DNA from: Nocardia ninae NBRC 108245
Lineage (GTDB): Bacteria; Actinomycetota; Actinomycetes; Mycobacteriales; Mycobacteriaceae
NCBI RefSeq assembly: GCF_007990755.1
Contig: NZ_BJXA01000037.1
Coordinates: 16,961-80,960, forward strand
Direction of reading: 5' to 3'
DNA: 64,000 nucleotides
Shown here: positions 17,140-26,468 of the stretch, one piece after another
Layout of the letters: the number at the start of each line of letters is the position of its first letter
Numbering within the stretch: position 1 is the first letter of the stretch
Position numbers and translations under genes: made by a program
Notes under the pieces: model-generated
Told to the model about the DNA's origin: nothing
The model's input: only the letters and a program-made list of their open reading frames with translations
Database searches by the model: none

Positions 17140-18660
17140 GTGCCTACGAACCGATCGACGACCACCGGATCCCTGCTCACCGCGCTGTGCCCGGAGCTCC
17201 GGACGGCGCTGACCAGGGTCGGCTACGACGCCGACACCCTGCTGGCGGTACTCGGCGAAGACGTGCACGCGGCGCTGGGCCGATCGGAACCGGTCCCGGT
17301 GCGCCGTGCCGCCCGCGACGCCTGCGAACTGGGCACGCTCATCCGGTTGCTGCTACTCGGCGACGCACTGCCCGAACGCGATGTCGCGGCCGCCCTACTG
17401 CCGGTAGATATCGACCGCGCAGTGGCGGCGGGCCTGCTCGATCGCGACGGCGACACCGTCCGCGCCGCGCTCGACCTGCGCCCACTGGACGCCGGGGCAG
17501 GCACCCGCTGGATCCTGTCCGACCTCGACGATTCGATGCGCAGGCGCACGCTCACCGAAGACCACGTGCTCGGTGTCGGCCACGCCTCCCTCTCGCTTCT
17601 GCGCGCCACCCCGACCCGCAAGGTCGGCTCCGTGCTCGACCTCGGCACCGGCTGCGGCGTGCAGGCCGTGCACGCCGCCTCCTACGCGAACCAGGTGACC
17701 GCTACCGACGTGAACACCCGCGCGCTGTGGCTCGCCGAGGCCACCGCCGCGCTCAACGGACTCGATATCGAACTGCTCGAAGGCTCCTGGTTCGAACCGG
17801 TCGCTGGCCGCCGCTTCGACCAGGTGGTGGCGAACCCGCCGTTCGTGGTGGGTCCCGCGAGGATCGAGCACACCTACCGTGACTCCGGGCTCGCCCTCGA
17901 CGGCGCCAGTGAATTGGTGATCGGGCAGGCGGCGGACCTGCTCGCTCCGGGCGGCACCGCCGCGATGCTGGCCGCCTGGGTGCATGTGGACGGCGAGGAC
18001 TGGCGGCACCGGGTGTCGTCGTGGCTGCCCGCGCACGGCGTCGACGCCTGGGTGGTGCAGCGCGACGTCGCCGACCCCGCCCTCTATGTCGGCACCTGGC
18101 TGCGGGACGCCGGCCTCGACCCGCGCGACCCGGCCGCGCAGGCGCGCGCCGAGCAGTGGCTCGACGCCTTCACCGCGGCCGACGTCGAGGGCATCGGCTT
18201 CGGCTTCGTCTATCTGCGCGCCGTCGACGCCCCGACCGAACTGCTCGCCGAGGACCTCACGCACGGCTTCGACGACCCGCTCGGCGACGAGGCGACCCGC
18301 TACTTCGAGCGTTCGGCCTGGCTGCGTGCCGTCGCCGGTGACGAAAAACTGGCCTGGACTTCACGTTTCGTGGTGGACCCGGCGACCGCGCTGGAACGCG
18401 TCGCGCTGCCCGGCCCGGACGGCTGGGCCGAGCAGGTCGCGCGGGTGCACCGCGGCGACGGGCCGCGCTGGCAGCACGAGGTGGACGAGACAACCATCTC
18501 GCTGCTGGCGGGAATGCGCGCGGACGGCCTGCCGTTGTACGAACTGATCGAACTGCTGGCGGTTGCCCACGGATCTGCCGAAGTGACCACGGAGTTCGCG
18601 GCCGAAGCGTTGTCCGTGGTGGCCGGACTGGTCCGCCACGGATTGGTGCGGCCCGTGTAA
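17140..18660 (+). CDS. SAM-dependent methyltransferase with NPPF motif
   Basis: A 506-residue methyltransferase. Residues 1-140 form an actinobacterial N-terminal domain (DUF7059-like). The Rossmann core starts at VLDLGTGCGVQAVHAA and has the motif IV NPPFVVGP, typical of N6-adenine or glutamine methyltransferases such as RlmG, RsmC and PrmC. The last 100 residues form a separate C-terminal domain. An RNA or release-factor substrate is plausible but not proven. It starts at GTG 17140 and lies about 190 bases upstream of sigB in the same direction. Confidence 0.8.
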   Translation: MPTNRSTTTGSLLTALCPELRTALTRVGYDADTLLAVLGEDVHAALGRSEPVPVRRAARDACELGTLIRLLLLGDALPERDVAAALLPVDIDRAVAAGLLDRDGDTVRAALDLRPLDAGAGTRWILSDLDDSMRRRTLTEDHVLGVGHASLSLLRATPTRKVGSVLDLGTGCGVQAVHAASYANQVTATDVNTRALWLAEATAALNGLDIELLEGSWFEPVAGRRFDQVVANPPFVVGPARIEHTYRDSGLALDGASELVIGQAADLLAPGGTAAMLAAWVHVDGEDWRHRVSSWLPAHGVDAWVVQRDVADPALYVGTWLRDAGLDPRDPAAQARAEQWLDAFTAADVEGIGFGFVYLRAVDAPTELLAEDLTHGFDDPLGDEATRYFERSAWLRAVAGDEKLAWTSRFVVDPATALERVALPGPDGWAEQVARVHRGDGPRWQHEVDETTISLLAGMRADGLPLYELIELLAVAHGSAEVTTEFAAEALSVVAGLVRHGLVRPV

Positions 18661-18791
18661 ATCCGGCGATCGCGGGTAGGTCGGTGCAGGCACCGGACAG
18701 CAGGCGTTCCACCGCTGGGAGCTTCTCAGGAACTTCTCAGACGAGAGTGAGGAAAACCGCACGTCAAAGCGGTTTATCTGAGCCACGACGG

Positions 18792-18818
18792 GGAACTTTA
18801 TCTCTGTCGGGTCCGTTG
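18792..18818 (+). promoter_or_regulatory. SigE/SigH-type promoter of sigB
   Basis: GGAAC at 18792-18796, an 18-base spacer and GTTG at 18815-18818 lie 35-60 bases before the sigB start. This matches the GGAAC/GTT pattern of ECF sigma factors SigE and SigH, which are known to drive sigB in mycobacteria. AGGAGG at 18841-18846 is the ribosome site. Confidence 0.6.
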
Positions 18819-18852
18819 TTCGGAGTGAGACACCACCGACAGGAGGCAAGTC

Positions 18853-19821
18853 ATGACAAGCCCCGCCACCACTCGTGTGCGCATCAGCGATTCGGACCTC
18901 GACGCCCAGAGCCCCGCAGCCGATCTGGTACGCGTGTACCTGAATGGAATCGGCCGTACTGCGCTGCTCACGGCCGCCGACGAGGTCGAATTGGCCAAGC
19001 GTATCGAGGCGGGCCTCTACGCCCAGCACCTGCTGGAGACCGGCAAACGTCTGTCGGCCACCCGCAAGCGTGATCTGGCCCTCATCGTTCGCGAAGGCCA
19101 GGCCGCACGGTCGCACCTGTTGGAAGCCAACCTCCGCCTCGTGGTCTCCCTCGCCAAGCGCTACACCGGCCGCGGCATGCCGCTGCTGGATCTCATCCAG
19201 GAAGGCAACCTGGGTCTGATCCGCGCCATGGAGAAGTTCGACTACGCCAAGGGCTTCAAGTTCTCCACGTACGCCACCTGGTGGATCCGGCAAGCCATCA
19301 CCCGTGGCATGGCCGATCAGAGCCGCACCATCCGGCTGCCCGTCCACCTGGTCGAACAGGTGAACAAGCTGGCCAGGATCAAGCGCGAACTGCACCAGCA
19401 GCTCGGCCGCGAGGCCACCGACGCGGAACTGGCGAACGAGTCCGGCATCCCGGTCGAGAAGATCTCCGATCTGCTCGATCACAGCCGCGACCCGGTCAGC
19501 CTGGACATGCCGGTCGGCAACGACGAAGAGGCCCCGCTCGGCGACTTCATCGAAGACTCCGAGGCCACCTCCGCCGAGTCCGCGGTGATCGCCGGACTGC
19601 TGCACCACGACGTGCGCAGCGTCCTGGCCACCCTCGATGAGCGCGAGCAGCAGGTCATCCGCCTGCGCTTCGGTCTCGACGACGGCCAGCCGCGCACCCT
19701 CGACCAGATCGGCAAGCTCTTCGGGCTCTCCCGCGAGCGCGTCCGGCAGATCGAGCGCGAGGTCATGTCGAAGCTGCGCAAGGGCGAGCGGGCCGACCGG
19801 CTCCGCGCCTACGCCAGCTGA
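18853..19821 (+). CDS. sigB: RNA polymerase sigma factor SigB
   Basis: A 322-residue group-2 sigma-70 factor, close to M. tuberculosis SigB across its length. Region 1.2 starts at [17 protein letters not shown], region 2 includes [21 protein letters not shown] and [15 protein letters not shown], region 3 starts at [12 protein letters not shown], and region 4 ends with [19 protein letters not shown]. It directs general stress and stationary-phase transcription. A SigE/SigH-type promoter lies just upstream, fitting the known cascade. As in mycobacteria, ideR follows, but here several extra genes lie between. Confidence 0.97.
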   Translation: MTSPATTRVRISDSDLDAQSPAADLVRVYLNGIGRTALLTAADEVELAKRIEAGLYAQHLLETGKRLSATRKRDLALIVREGQAARSHLLEANLRLVVSLAKRYTGRGMPLLDLIQEGNLGLIRAMEKFDYAKGFKFSTYATWWIRQAITRGMADQSRTIRLPVHLVEQVNKLARIKRELHQQLGREATDAELANESGIPVEKISDLLDHSRDPVSLDMPVGNDEEAPLGDFIEDSEATSAESAVIAGLLHHDVRSVLATLDEREQQVIRLRFGLDDGQPRTLDQIGKLFGLSRERVRQIEREVMSKLRKGERADRLRAYAS

Positions 19822-19891
19822 CCCCGTGCCGGAACACTCCGGCCCCATAACGACGCCGGGTTCCCCCGAGACCAGCCCGGCGTCCAGACCT

Positions 19892-19910
19892 GGTGACCCT
19901 CGGGGTCACC
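19892..19910. terminator. Hairpin downstream of sigB
   Basis: GGTGACCC (19892-19899) and GGGTCACC (19903-19910) form a perfect 8-bp stem with a TCG loop, 71 bases after the sigB stop. There is no U-tract, as is usual in high-GC actinobacteria. Confidence 0.45.
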
Positions 19911-20044
19911 TGCCAACGCCGGCCGGTGCCGCGTATCTCCGCCCCCTCCGGGATAGCGCGAGCCGGTCGGCGTGAATTGTGCCGGGCCGTCCAATTCTGC
20001 GACGGCCCAACGACTCCCGGCAGTTGCTTCAGCTGCTGGATGCG

Positions 20045-20396
20045 TCAGACCTTCCGATAGTGCTCCGCCAGCGCACCGAACGCCACCTTGGGTTCCCAAG
20101 GCATATCCGGATAGGCCTGCCCGAGACCGGCATCCAGGACTTTGACGATGCCGTAGCTGGCCGAGTCCAAGTCGTCCTTCGGGTCGCCGTCAAAACGGTG
20201 CACATGGTCGTAGAGCGCGAAGAGGAACACGAAAGCGGCATCGACACCCTCGGCGGCGAAAATCTCCAGGAGCTCGCGCACGTACGCCACCTGACCCTCC
20301 TCATCGCGTGCGTACACGCCGTTCATGCGCACCGGGCCCTGGGCGTCGTACTCGATGATCTCCAGTCCCTGCGCGCCAGGACGCCGGACCCGGTGG
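20045..20396 (-). pseudogene. 3' remnant of a larger gene (abortive-infection-like hypothetical protein)
   Basis: About 117 codons remain open, from the boundary with the next gene to the stop at 20045. The sequence is not random: EEGQVAYVRELLEIFAAEG, DAAFVFLFALYDHVHRF, LDSASYGIVKVLD and YPDMPWEPKVAFGALAEHY. It resembles the C-terminus of TIM-barrel-like proteins of about 330-350 residues in actinobacteria that are often annotated as abortive infection or hypothetical proteins. The frame is open up to 20398, where the upstream gene's stop lies, and no start or ribosome site with a full domain is present. I read it as a truncated remnant. An ATG at 20332 could still give 95 residues. Confidence 0.55.
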
Positions 20397-20397
20397 G

Positions 20398-23070
20398 TCA
20401 GCCGAGGCGGCGGGGGCCCGTGTCGAAGCGGCTTGGTTCGGGGCCGATTCGGCCGCGGGCGTAGAGGATTTCGGCGGAGTTGGTGGAGGCCAGGACGGGG
20501 TCGAAGGAGAGTTCGCGCATGTGGGGGAGGTCGTCGAAGAGGGCTGAGATGCGTTGGGCGAGTTCGGCTAAGGCGGCCTTGTCTACGCGGGGGCTGGCGG
20601 GGGTGCCGGAGAGCAGGGGTGCTGCGCGGGGGGCGTCGATGAGGGCGGTTGCCTCGTCGGCGGTGAGGGGTAGGGCTCGGTAGGCGCGGTCGCCGAGGAG
20701 TTCGATGATCAGGCCGGAGAGGCCGAACTCGATGACCGAACCAAAGGACGGGTCATCCTGGACGCGCAGGACGCAGCCGACGCCCTTGGTGGCCATCTTC
20801 TGGATGTGCAGCACCGGGTCGCCGCACAGTTCGACCAGGTCCGCGTACGCCTGCCGCACCGCTTCGGGGCGCCACAGGTCCAGCCGAACACCGGTGAGAT
20901 CCGGTCGGCGACGCCACAATTCGCCGGTCGCCTTGGCCGCGACCGGGTAGCCGAGCTCTTCGGCCGCGGTGACCGCCTCGTCGGCGCTGCGCACCTCGCG
21001 GAACTCCACCACCGAAATGCCGTAGCAGCCCAGCAGTTCGACGGTTTCCAGGTCGGTGAGCCGACGGCCGCCGGATTCGGCCATCCACTGCGCGACCAGC
21101 GTGCGCGCCCGTTCGGTGTCGATACCGTCCGGACGCATCACCTGTGACACCGGTCGGGTGCGCCACTCCGCGTAGCGACGGACCCGAGCCAGCGCCCGTG
21201 CTGCGCGCTCCGGGTCGGGATACGAGGGAATCGACCCGCGCACCGCCGTCGCGCCCGCGCCGCGGACCGCCAGCAGATGCGGAATGCCCTGTTCGGCAAT
21301 GAATGTGGTCAGAATCGGTTTGCCTGAATCGGGGACAGCAGCGGCAGCCTCGCGGATGGCGTCGGCGAAGCCGGCCATCGGCAGCGGGACCGGTGGCGCG
21401 AAAACCACTAGCACCGAGTCGATATCGGCAGATTGCAGTGCTGCCACCGTCGCGTCGAGGTAGGCGCCGGGGGTCGCCTGTGGTCCCAGGTTCACCGGGT
21501 CGCCGACCGTCAGTCCCTCGCTCTGCGCGGCATCGACGGCCAGCCAGTTGAGCGCCGCACTGTTGCCGACAACCGCCAACCGGGAACCGCCGGGCAACGG
21601 CTGATACCCGAGCAGCGCGGCGCAGTCGAACAGCTCCGAGATGGAGTCGACCTGCACGATTCCCGCCTGCGCAAACAGGTCTCGCACGATCGAGCGGTCC
21701 ATATCGCCCGCCGGTTGGGCGGCGTGGCGACCGCTGCTCACCGCGACGATCGGCTTGGTCCTGGCCACCCGGCGCGCGATCCGGGAGAACTTGCGCGGGT
21801 TACCGAAACTCTCCAGGTAGAGCAGCACCACATCGGTATCCGGGTCGGTGTCCCAATACTGGAGCAGGTCGTTGCCGGACACGTCGGCGCGGTCGCCGGC
21901 CGACACGAACGTCGACAGCCCGAGATTCCTGGCCGCGGCCTCACCGAGGATGGCCGCCCCCAACGGCCCGGACTGACAGAAGAACCCGATCCGCCCGCGG
22001 CTGGGCAGCACCGATGCCAGCGTCGCGTTGAGCGCCACCTCAGGATCGGTGTTCACGATGCCGAGCGCGCTCGGCCCGACCACCCGCATCCCGTGTCCGC
22101 GTGCGGCGGCGACCAACTCCTGCTCGGCCGTCCCGCCGGCCACACCGGTCGTGTCGAAGCCGGCGGTGAGCACGACAAGCCCCTTGACGCCCTTGGCCAT
22201 ACAGTCGTCCAGCACCGAGCCGATCGCCTCCGGCGGCACCGCTACCACCGCGAGGTCGACCTCGTCGGGGATCTCCCGCACCGTCGCGTAGGCACGCACG
22301 CCGCGCACCGCGCGCCGATTCGGATTCACCGGGAACACCGGACCTTGGAACACACCGGACAGCAGGTTGTTCAGCACCGCGCCGCCCACCCGGCCGGTGC
22401 TCGGTGTCGCGCCGATCACCGCCACCGATCGCGGAGTGAGCAGATTGCCCACGCTGCGCGCCTCGGAGGCCCGCTCGCGCGAATCCCGCACGGAGAGCAA
22501 GGCTTCGGTGGGATCGATGGCGAATTCCAGGTGCAGCACCGACCCGTCCCTGCTGCGCTCCACCTGATAGCCCGCGTCCCGGAAGACCGTCACCATGGTG
22601 GTGTTCTCCGCGAGCACCTCGGCGACGAAGGTCTCGATCTTGTTCTCCGCGGCGGCACCGGCCAAGTGCTCCAACAGAATCGAGCCGAGCCCGCGGCCCT
22701 GATGCGCGTCGGCCACCACGAACGCGACCTCCGCGGACCGCCGCCCGTCCCGGTCCAGCAGCTCATACCGGCCCACCGCGACGATCGCGGTGCCGAGCAC
22801 CAGCACCAGGCCGACCCGGTCGTGATAGTCGACATGGGTGGTCCGGTAGAGATCCTTCGGCGAGATCCGCGGGTACGGACCGAAATAACGTAGATACCTG
22901 GTGCGATCGGACAGCGCGGCGTGGAACTCCTGCATCGCGTCGGCGTCGTCCGGCGTGATCGGCCGCAGCCGGACCACGCCGCCGTCGGAGGCGAGCACGT
23001 CGGCGAACCAGTGCTGCGGCGGCGGGGGCGGGACCGCCGGTGTGTCCGGAGTGTCTACGGGGTCAGTCAC
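20398..23070 (-). CDS. GNAT acetyltransferase fused to ADP-forming acyl-CoA synthetase (Pat-like)
   Basis: An 890-residue two-part protein. Residues 25-200 are a GNAT domain (VRLRPITPDDADAMQEF, then VADAHQGRGLGSILLEHL for acetyl-CoA binding). Residues about 215-500 are a CoA-binding and ligase region (SVAVIGATPSTGRVGGAVLNNLL, FCQSGPLGAAILGE), and residues 670-880 an ATP-grasp domain (LGYPVAAKATGELWRRRPD). This is the Pat architecture known from Salmonella, with the GNAT domain at the N-terminus as in several actinobacteria; such enzymes acetylate acyl-CoA synthetases and turn them off. Its GTG overlaps the stop of acuC by 8 bases after GGAGGACCCTC, so both are made together. Confidence 0.85.
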   Translation of the reverse strand: MTDPVDTPDTPAVPPPPPQHWFADVLASDGGVVRLRPITPDDADAMQEFHAALSDRTRYLRYFGPYPRISPKDLYRTTHVDYHDRVGLVLVLGTAIVAVGRYELLDRDGRRSAEVAFVVADAHQGRGLGSILLEHLAGAAAENKIETFVAEVLAENTTMVTVFRDAGYQVERSRDGSVLHLEFAIDPTEALLSVRDSRERASEARSVGNLLTPRSVAVIGATPSTGRVGGAVLNNLLSGVFQGPVFPVNPNRRAVRGVRAYATVREIPDEVDLAVVAVPPEAIGSVLDDCMAKGVKGLVVLTAGFDTTGVAGGTAEQELVAAARGHGMRVVGPSALGIVNTDPEVALNATLASVLPSRGRIGFFCQSGPLGAAILGEAAARNLGLSTFVSAGDRADVSGNDLLQYWDTDPDTDVVLLYLESFGNPRKFSRIARRVARTKPIVAVSSGRHAAQPAGDMDRSIVRDLFAQAGIVQVDSISELFDCAALLGYQPLPGGSRLAVVGNSAALNWLAVDAAQSEGLTVGDPVNLGPQATPGAYLDATVAALQSADIDSVLVVFAPPVPLPMAGFADAIREAAAAVPDSGKPILTTFIAEQGIPHLLAVRGAGATAVRGSIPSYPDPERAARALARVRRYAEWRTRPVSQVMRPDGIDTERARTLVAQWMAESGGRRLTDLETVELLGCYGISVVEFREVRSADEAVTAAEELGYPVAAKATGELWRRRPDLTGVRLDLWRPEAVRQAYADLVELCGDPVLHIQKMATKGVGCVLRVQDDPSFGSVIEFGLSGLIIELLGDRAYRALPLTADEATALIDAPRAAPLLSGTPASPRVDKAALAELAQRISALFDDLPHMRELSFDPVLASTNSAEILYARGRIGPEPSRFDTGPRRLG

Positions 23071-24331
23071 GAGGGTCCTCCGGGTCCAGGCCGAGCAACC
23101 CGAAAGTCGCTCGGCGAGTGGCCAGCACGGCCGTGTCGATGGCGCGTTGGGCGCGGTCGAAGCGCGCGTCCCCAGTCTCCCCCGTGCCGCCAGGGCCATC
23201 CCACGGGCGGTAGGCGATGTCGCCGCCGTCCCCCATGGTGCGCGGCGGATCGACCTTCGGCGCCGCCGCGCGGACCTGGTCGATCCACTGCTGGGGGATC
23301 TCGGTCTCCGGCGCGATGGTGCGGTCCAGCGCGGTGGCCAGCAGGTGCGTCCAGGACCGCGGCACCACCCGGATCAGCCCGTAGCCGCCGCCTCCCACGG
23401 CGAGCCAGCGCCCTTCGGCGTATTGGTCGGCCAGGTCGCGCATGGCACGGAACGCGGCGCGCTGACCGTCCACGGTGAGTTCCAGGTCGGCGAGTGGATC
23501 CTCGCGATGGGTGTCCACCCCGCATTGGCTGACCACGATCTGCGGCCGGAACGCCGCGACCGCACCGGGCACGACCGCGTGGAAACCGCGCAACCACTGG
23601 GCGTCTCGGGTGCCGGGCAGCAGCGGCAGATTGATCGCGCTCCCCTCGGCGGCGCCCGCACCCGTCTCCTCGGGCCAGCCGGTGTTCGGCCAGAGGGTCG
23701 CCGGGTGCTGGTGCAGCGAAACGGTGAGCACCCGCGGGTCGGCGTAGAACGCGCGCTGCACCCCGTCACCGTGGTGCACGTCGACGTCGAGATAGACGAT
23801 GCGGTCGAAGCCGTGATCCAGCAGCCAGGAGATGGCCACCGCCGCATCGTTGTACACGCAGAACCCGGACGCCGAGTCCGCCATCGCGTGGTGCATGCCG
23901 CCGCCGATACTCACCGCACGCCTGGTCCGGCCCTCGGCGATCTCCCTGGCCGCGGCCAGCGTGCCGCCGACGATCACCGAGGCCGCCTGATGCATGCCAG
24001 GGAACACCGGGTTGTCCGGCGACCCCAGACCGAACGGCGGGGCCTGCGGCGAACCGGCGGGCGCCGTGACGTGCTCGACCGCATCGATGTACGCGGCGGT
24101 ATGGATGCGCAACAGGTCGGCTCGATCGGCCGCGGCGGGTGCCAATAGCTCGACACCGTCGAGTAATCCGAGACTTTCGGCGAGCGCCATGGTGAACTTC
24201 AGGCGCGCAGGTTTCATCGGATGCTGCGGAGTCCAGGTGTAGTCGAGAAACCGGTCGGTCCACACGACGGTTCCTGGGCTGCGCTGTTCGCCGGGTGGCG
24301 CCGGACGTTCGCCGCGCGGTGCAGTGGCCAT
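23063..24331 (-). CDS. acuC: AcuC-type zinc-dependent lysine deacetylase
   Basis: A 422-residue class I-like histone deacetylase family protein. Metal and catalytic residues sit in the expected runs: GGGMHHAMADSASGFCVYNDAA (tandem His pair), LDVDVHHGDGVQ (Asp and His zinc ligands) and SQCGVDTHREDPLADL (third ligand region). The C-terminus contains the glycine-rich GGGGYG loop. In Bacillus and Saccharopolyspora AcuC removes acetyl groups from acetyl-CoA synthetase. Here it overlaps a Pat-like acetyltransferase gene, which gives a one-operon acetylation switch. ATG at 24331 is divergent from ideR. Confidence 0.9.
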   Translation of the reverse strand: MATAPRGERPAPPGEQRSPGTVVWTDRFLDYTWTPQHPMKPARLKFTMALAESLGLLDGVELLAPAAADRADLLRIHTAAYIDAVEHVTAPAGSPQAPPFGLGSPDNPVFPGMHQAASVIVGGTLAAAREIAEGRTRRAVSIGGGMHHAMADSASGFCVYNDAAVAISWLLDHGFDRIVYLDVDVHHGDGVQRAFYADPRVLTVSLHQHPATLWPNTGWPEETGAGAAEGSAINLPLLPGTRDAQWLRGFHAVVPGAVAAFRPQIVVSQCGVDTHREDPLADLELTVDGQRAAFRAMRDLADQYAEGRWLAVGGGGYGLIRVVPRSWTHLLATALDRTIAPETEIPQQWIDQVRAAAPKVDPPRTMGDGGDIAYRPWDGPGGTGETGDARFDRAQRAIDTAVLATRRATFGLLGLDPEDPRD

Positions 24332-24529
24332 GCTCGCAACGCTACGCGGGAAGGTACGGACCCTGTCGAACGTTGGTATGCAGTAGAAATACAGATAAGT
24401 GCGATCGCGGCGGCTAGCCGTGCGCCGAACGGAATCCCGCATTGCCGCGCACCATGCGGCGCGACACCGTCCGGCGCAGGGCCGTGTCGGTGTGCGTAGG
24501 TAGAATTCGTGCCGACGAAGGGGTAACTG

Positions 24530-25216
24530 GTGAAAGATCTGGTCGACACCACGGAGATGTATCTCCGTACCATCTACGACCTCGAGGAGGAGGGCGTGGT
24601 GCCCCTGCGTGCTCGCATCGCCGAGCGCCTCGAACAGAGTGGACCGACGGTGAGCCAAACTGTCGCTCGGATGGAGCGCGACGGTTTGCTGCTGGTCGCC
24701 GGAGACCGTCATCTCGAGCTGACCGAGAAGGGCCGCAGCATGGCGGTCGCCGTGATGCGCAAGCACCGGCTCGCCGAACGCCTGCTCGTCGACATCATCG
24801 GCCTGGACTGGCAGAACGTGCACGCCGAGGCCTGCCGCTGGGAACACGTGATGAGCGAGGACGTCGAACGGCGTCTGGTCGAGGTGCTCAACCACCCGAC
24901 CACCTCCCCTTACGGCAACCCGATCCCCGGCCTGGACGAGCTGGGCATCGCGCCGCCGGCCTCCGCCGAGGAAACCCTGGTTCGGCTCTCCGATCTGCCG
25001 CAGGGCCAGGTGCACGCCGTCGTGGTGCGCAGGCTGGCCGAGCACATCCAGACCGACCCCGAGGTCATCGGTCAGCTGCGTGAGGCGGGCGTGGTGCCCG
25101 ACGCACGCGTCACCGTCGAGAACAAGCCGGGCTCGGTGGTCATCACCGTGCCGGGCCACGAGGGGTTCGAGCTGTCCGACGAGATGGCGCACGCCGTCCA
25201 GGTCAAGCTGGTCTGA
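24530..25216 (+). CDS. ideR: Iron-dependent repressor IdeR (DtxR family)
   Basis: A 228-residue DtxR-family repressor, nearly identical in its first 140 residues to M. tuberculosis IdeR. Residues 1-70 are the winged helix (LVDTTEMYLRTIYDLEEEG, SGPTVSQTVARMERDGLL). Residues 75-140 carry the metal-binding dimerisation domain (KHRLAERLLVDIIG, EACRWEHVMSEDVERRL, HPTTSPYGNPIPG), including the Cys and His/Glu ligands. The rest is an SH3-like domain. It senses Fe2+ and represses siderophore genes. The GTG at 24530 follows AGGGGTAACTG. galE follows after 3 bases. Confidence 0.97.
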   Translation: MKDLVDTTEMYLRTIYDLEEEGVVPLRARIAERLEQSGPTVSQTVARMERDGLLLVAGDRHLELTEKGRSMAVAVMRKHRLAERLLVDIIGLDWQNVHAEACRWEHVMSEDVERRLVEVLNHPTTSPYGNPIPGLDELGIAPPASAEETLVRLSDLPQGQVHAVVVRRLAEHIQTDPEVIGQLREAGVVPDARVTVENKPGSVVITVPGHEGFELSDEMAHAVQVKLV

Positions 25217-25219
25217 CGC

Positions 25220-26200
25220 GTGAAACTTCTGGTCACCGGCGGAGCCGGGTACGTCGGCGGGGTCTGCGCGCAGGTGCTGCTCGAAGCAGGTCATGAGGTC
25301 GTCGTGGTCGACGACCTGTCCACCGGAAACGCCGAGGGCGTCCCGTCCGGCGCCCGCTTCGTCGAAGGCGATATCGCGCAGGCCGCGACTGCCCTGCTCG
25401 GGGCCGAATCCTTCGACGGCGTCCTGCATTTCGCGGCACAATCGCTGGTCGGCGAGTCGGTGCAGCAGCCGGAGAAGTACTGGCACGGCAATGTGGTGAA
25501 GACCTTCGAACTGCTGGAGGCGATGCGCAAGGCAGGCACGCCACGACTGGTGTTCTCCTCCACCGCCGCCGTTTACGGCGAACCGGAGCAGGTGCCGATC
25601 ACCGAGGACGCGCCGACCCGGCCCACCAACCCGTACGGTGCGTCGAAGCTCGCCATCGATCACGCCATCACCTCCTACTCGATCGCGCACGGACTGGCGG
25701 CGACCAGCCTGCGCTACTTCAATGTCGCCGGCGCCTATGGTGGCCTCGGCGAAAACCGCGTGGTGGAAACACATCTCATTCCGCTGGTGCTGCAGGTCGC
25801 GCTCGGGCACCGCAAGGCGATCTCGGTCTTCGGCACCGACTGGCCGACTCCGGACGGCACCGCCGTGCGCGACTACATCCACATCCGCGACCTCGCCGAG
25901 GCGCACCTGCTGGCCCTGGCCACCTCCGAGCCGGGCACCCACCGCATCTACAACCTCGGTAGCGGCACCGGATTCTCGGTCCGCGAAGTGATTTCGGCGT
26001 GCGAACGCGTCACGGGCCTGCCCATCACCGCCCAGGACGCCCCCCGCCGACCCGGCGACCCGGCAACCCTCATCGCCTCCAGCGAGCGGGCCATCGCCGA
26101 GCTCGGCTGGCGCCCGAAGCACAACGATCTCGACGAAATCGTCTCCGACGCCTGGGATTTCCTCCAGTCGCTCGGCCCACGCGCACACAGCGCTCGCTGA
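25220..26200 (+). CDS. galE: UDP-glucose 4-epimerase
   Basis: A 326-residue extended SDR. It has TGGAGYVGG at residues 6-14, the catalytic Ser-Ser-Thr segment SSTAAVYGE and Tyr-x3-Lys in NPYGASKLA, plus [13 protein letters not shown], the standard GalE signature. It converts UDP-glucose and UDP-galactose, which supplies galactan synthesis in the mycolyl-arabinogalactan cell wall. It starts 3 bases after the ideR stop, so it is part of the ideR transcript, as in corynebacteria (dtxR-galE). A strong hairpin at 26219 follows the stop. Confidence 0.95.
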   Translation: MKLLVTGGAGYVGGVCAQVLLEAGHEVVVVDDLSTGNAEGVPSGARFVEGDIAQAATALLGAESFDGVLHFAAQSLVGESVQQPEKYWHGNVVKTFELLEAMRKAGTPRLVFSSTAAVYGEPEQVPITEDAPTRPTNPYGASKLAIDHAITSYSIAHGLAATSLRYFNVAGAYGGLGENRVVETHLIPLVLQVALGHRKAISVFGTDWPTPDGTAVRDYIHIRDLAEAHLLALATSEPGTHRIYNLGSGTGFSVREVISACERVTGLPITAQDAPRRPGDPATLIASSERAIAELGWRPKHNDLDEIVSDAWDFLQSLGPRAHSAR

Positions 26201-26218
26201 GGATCCGCGTCCCGCATC

Positions 26219-26263
26219 GACCGGGGCAGCACGGCCGTCCACCTCCGCTGAGCTGCCCCGGTC
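26219..26263. terminator. Hairpin between galE and DUF4192 gene
   Basis: GACCGGGGCAGC (26219-26230) pairs perfectly with GCTGCCCCGGTC (26252-26263) over 12 bp around a 21-base loop. It starts 19 bases after the galE stop and lies between convergent genes, so it can end transcription both ways. No U-tract is present. The rest of the 268-base gap up to 26469 shows nothing recognisable. Confidence 0.55.
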
Positions 26264-26468
26264 ATCTGCTGCGTACTCGCGGGCCCCAGGGGATCGACGG
26301 TCGCCGAGCGCTGGCTCGCACCCGGTGGGTCGTCCACGCCGCTGTTCACCGTGTGCCCTTCGCCACCACCGGCGTAGCGGCCCGCGACGGGGCCGACCCG
26401 GTAGCCAGTGGCATACGTCGCGGTGACCGCTGGAAACCGACAGCGCAACCCCGTGTCGGGCTGGCCCT

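Noticed and set aside
24332-24529. IdeR box between acuC and ideR
   Set aside because: No match to the TTAGG-TTAG-CTAACCTAA type dyad was found.
23063-26242. A 1059-codon minus-strand frame
   Set aside because: Only the acuC part (to 24331) shows family similarity; the rest is the antisense of ideR and galE.
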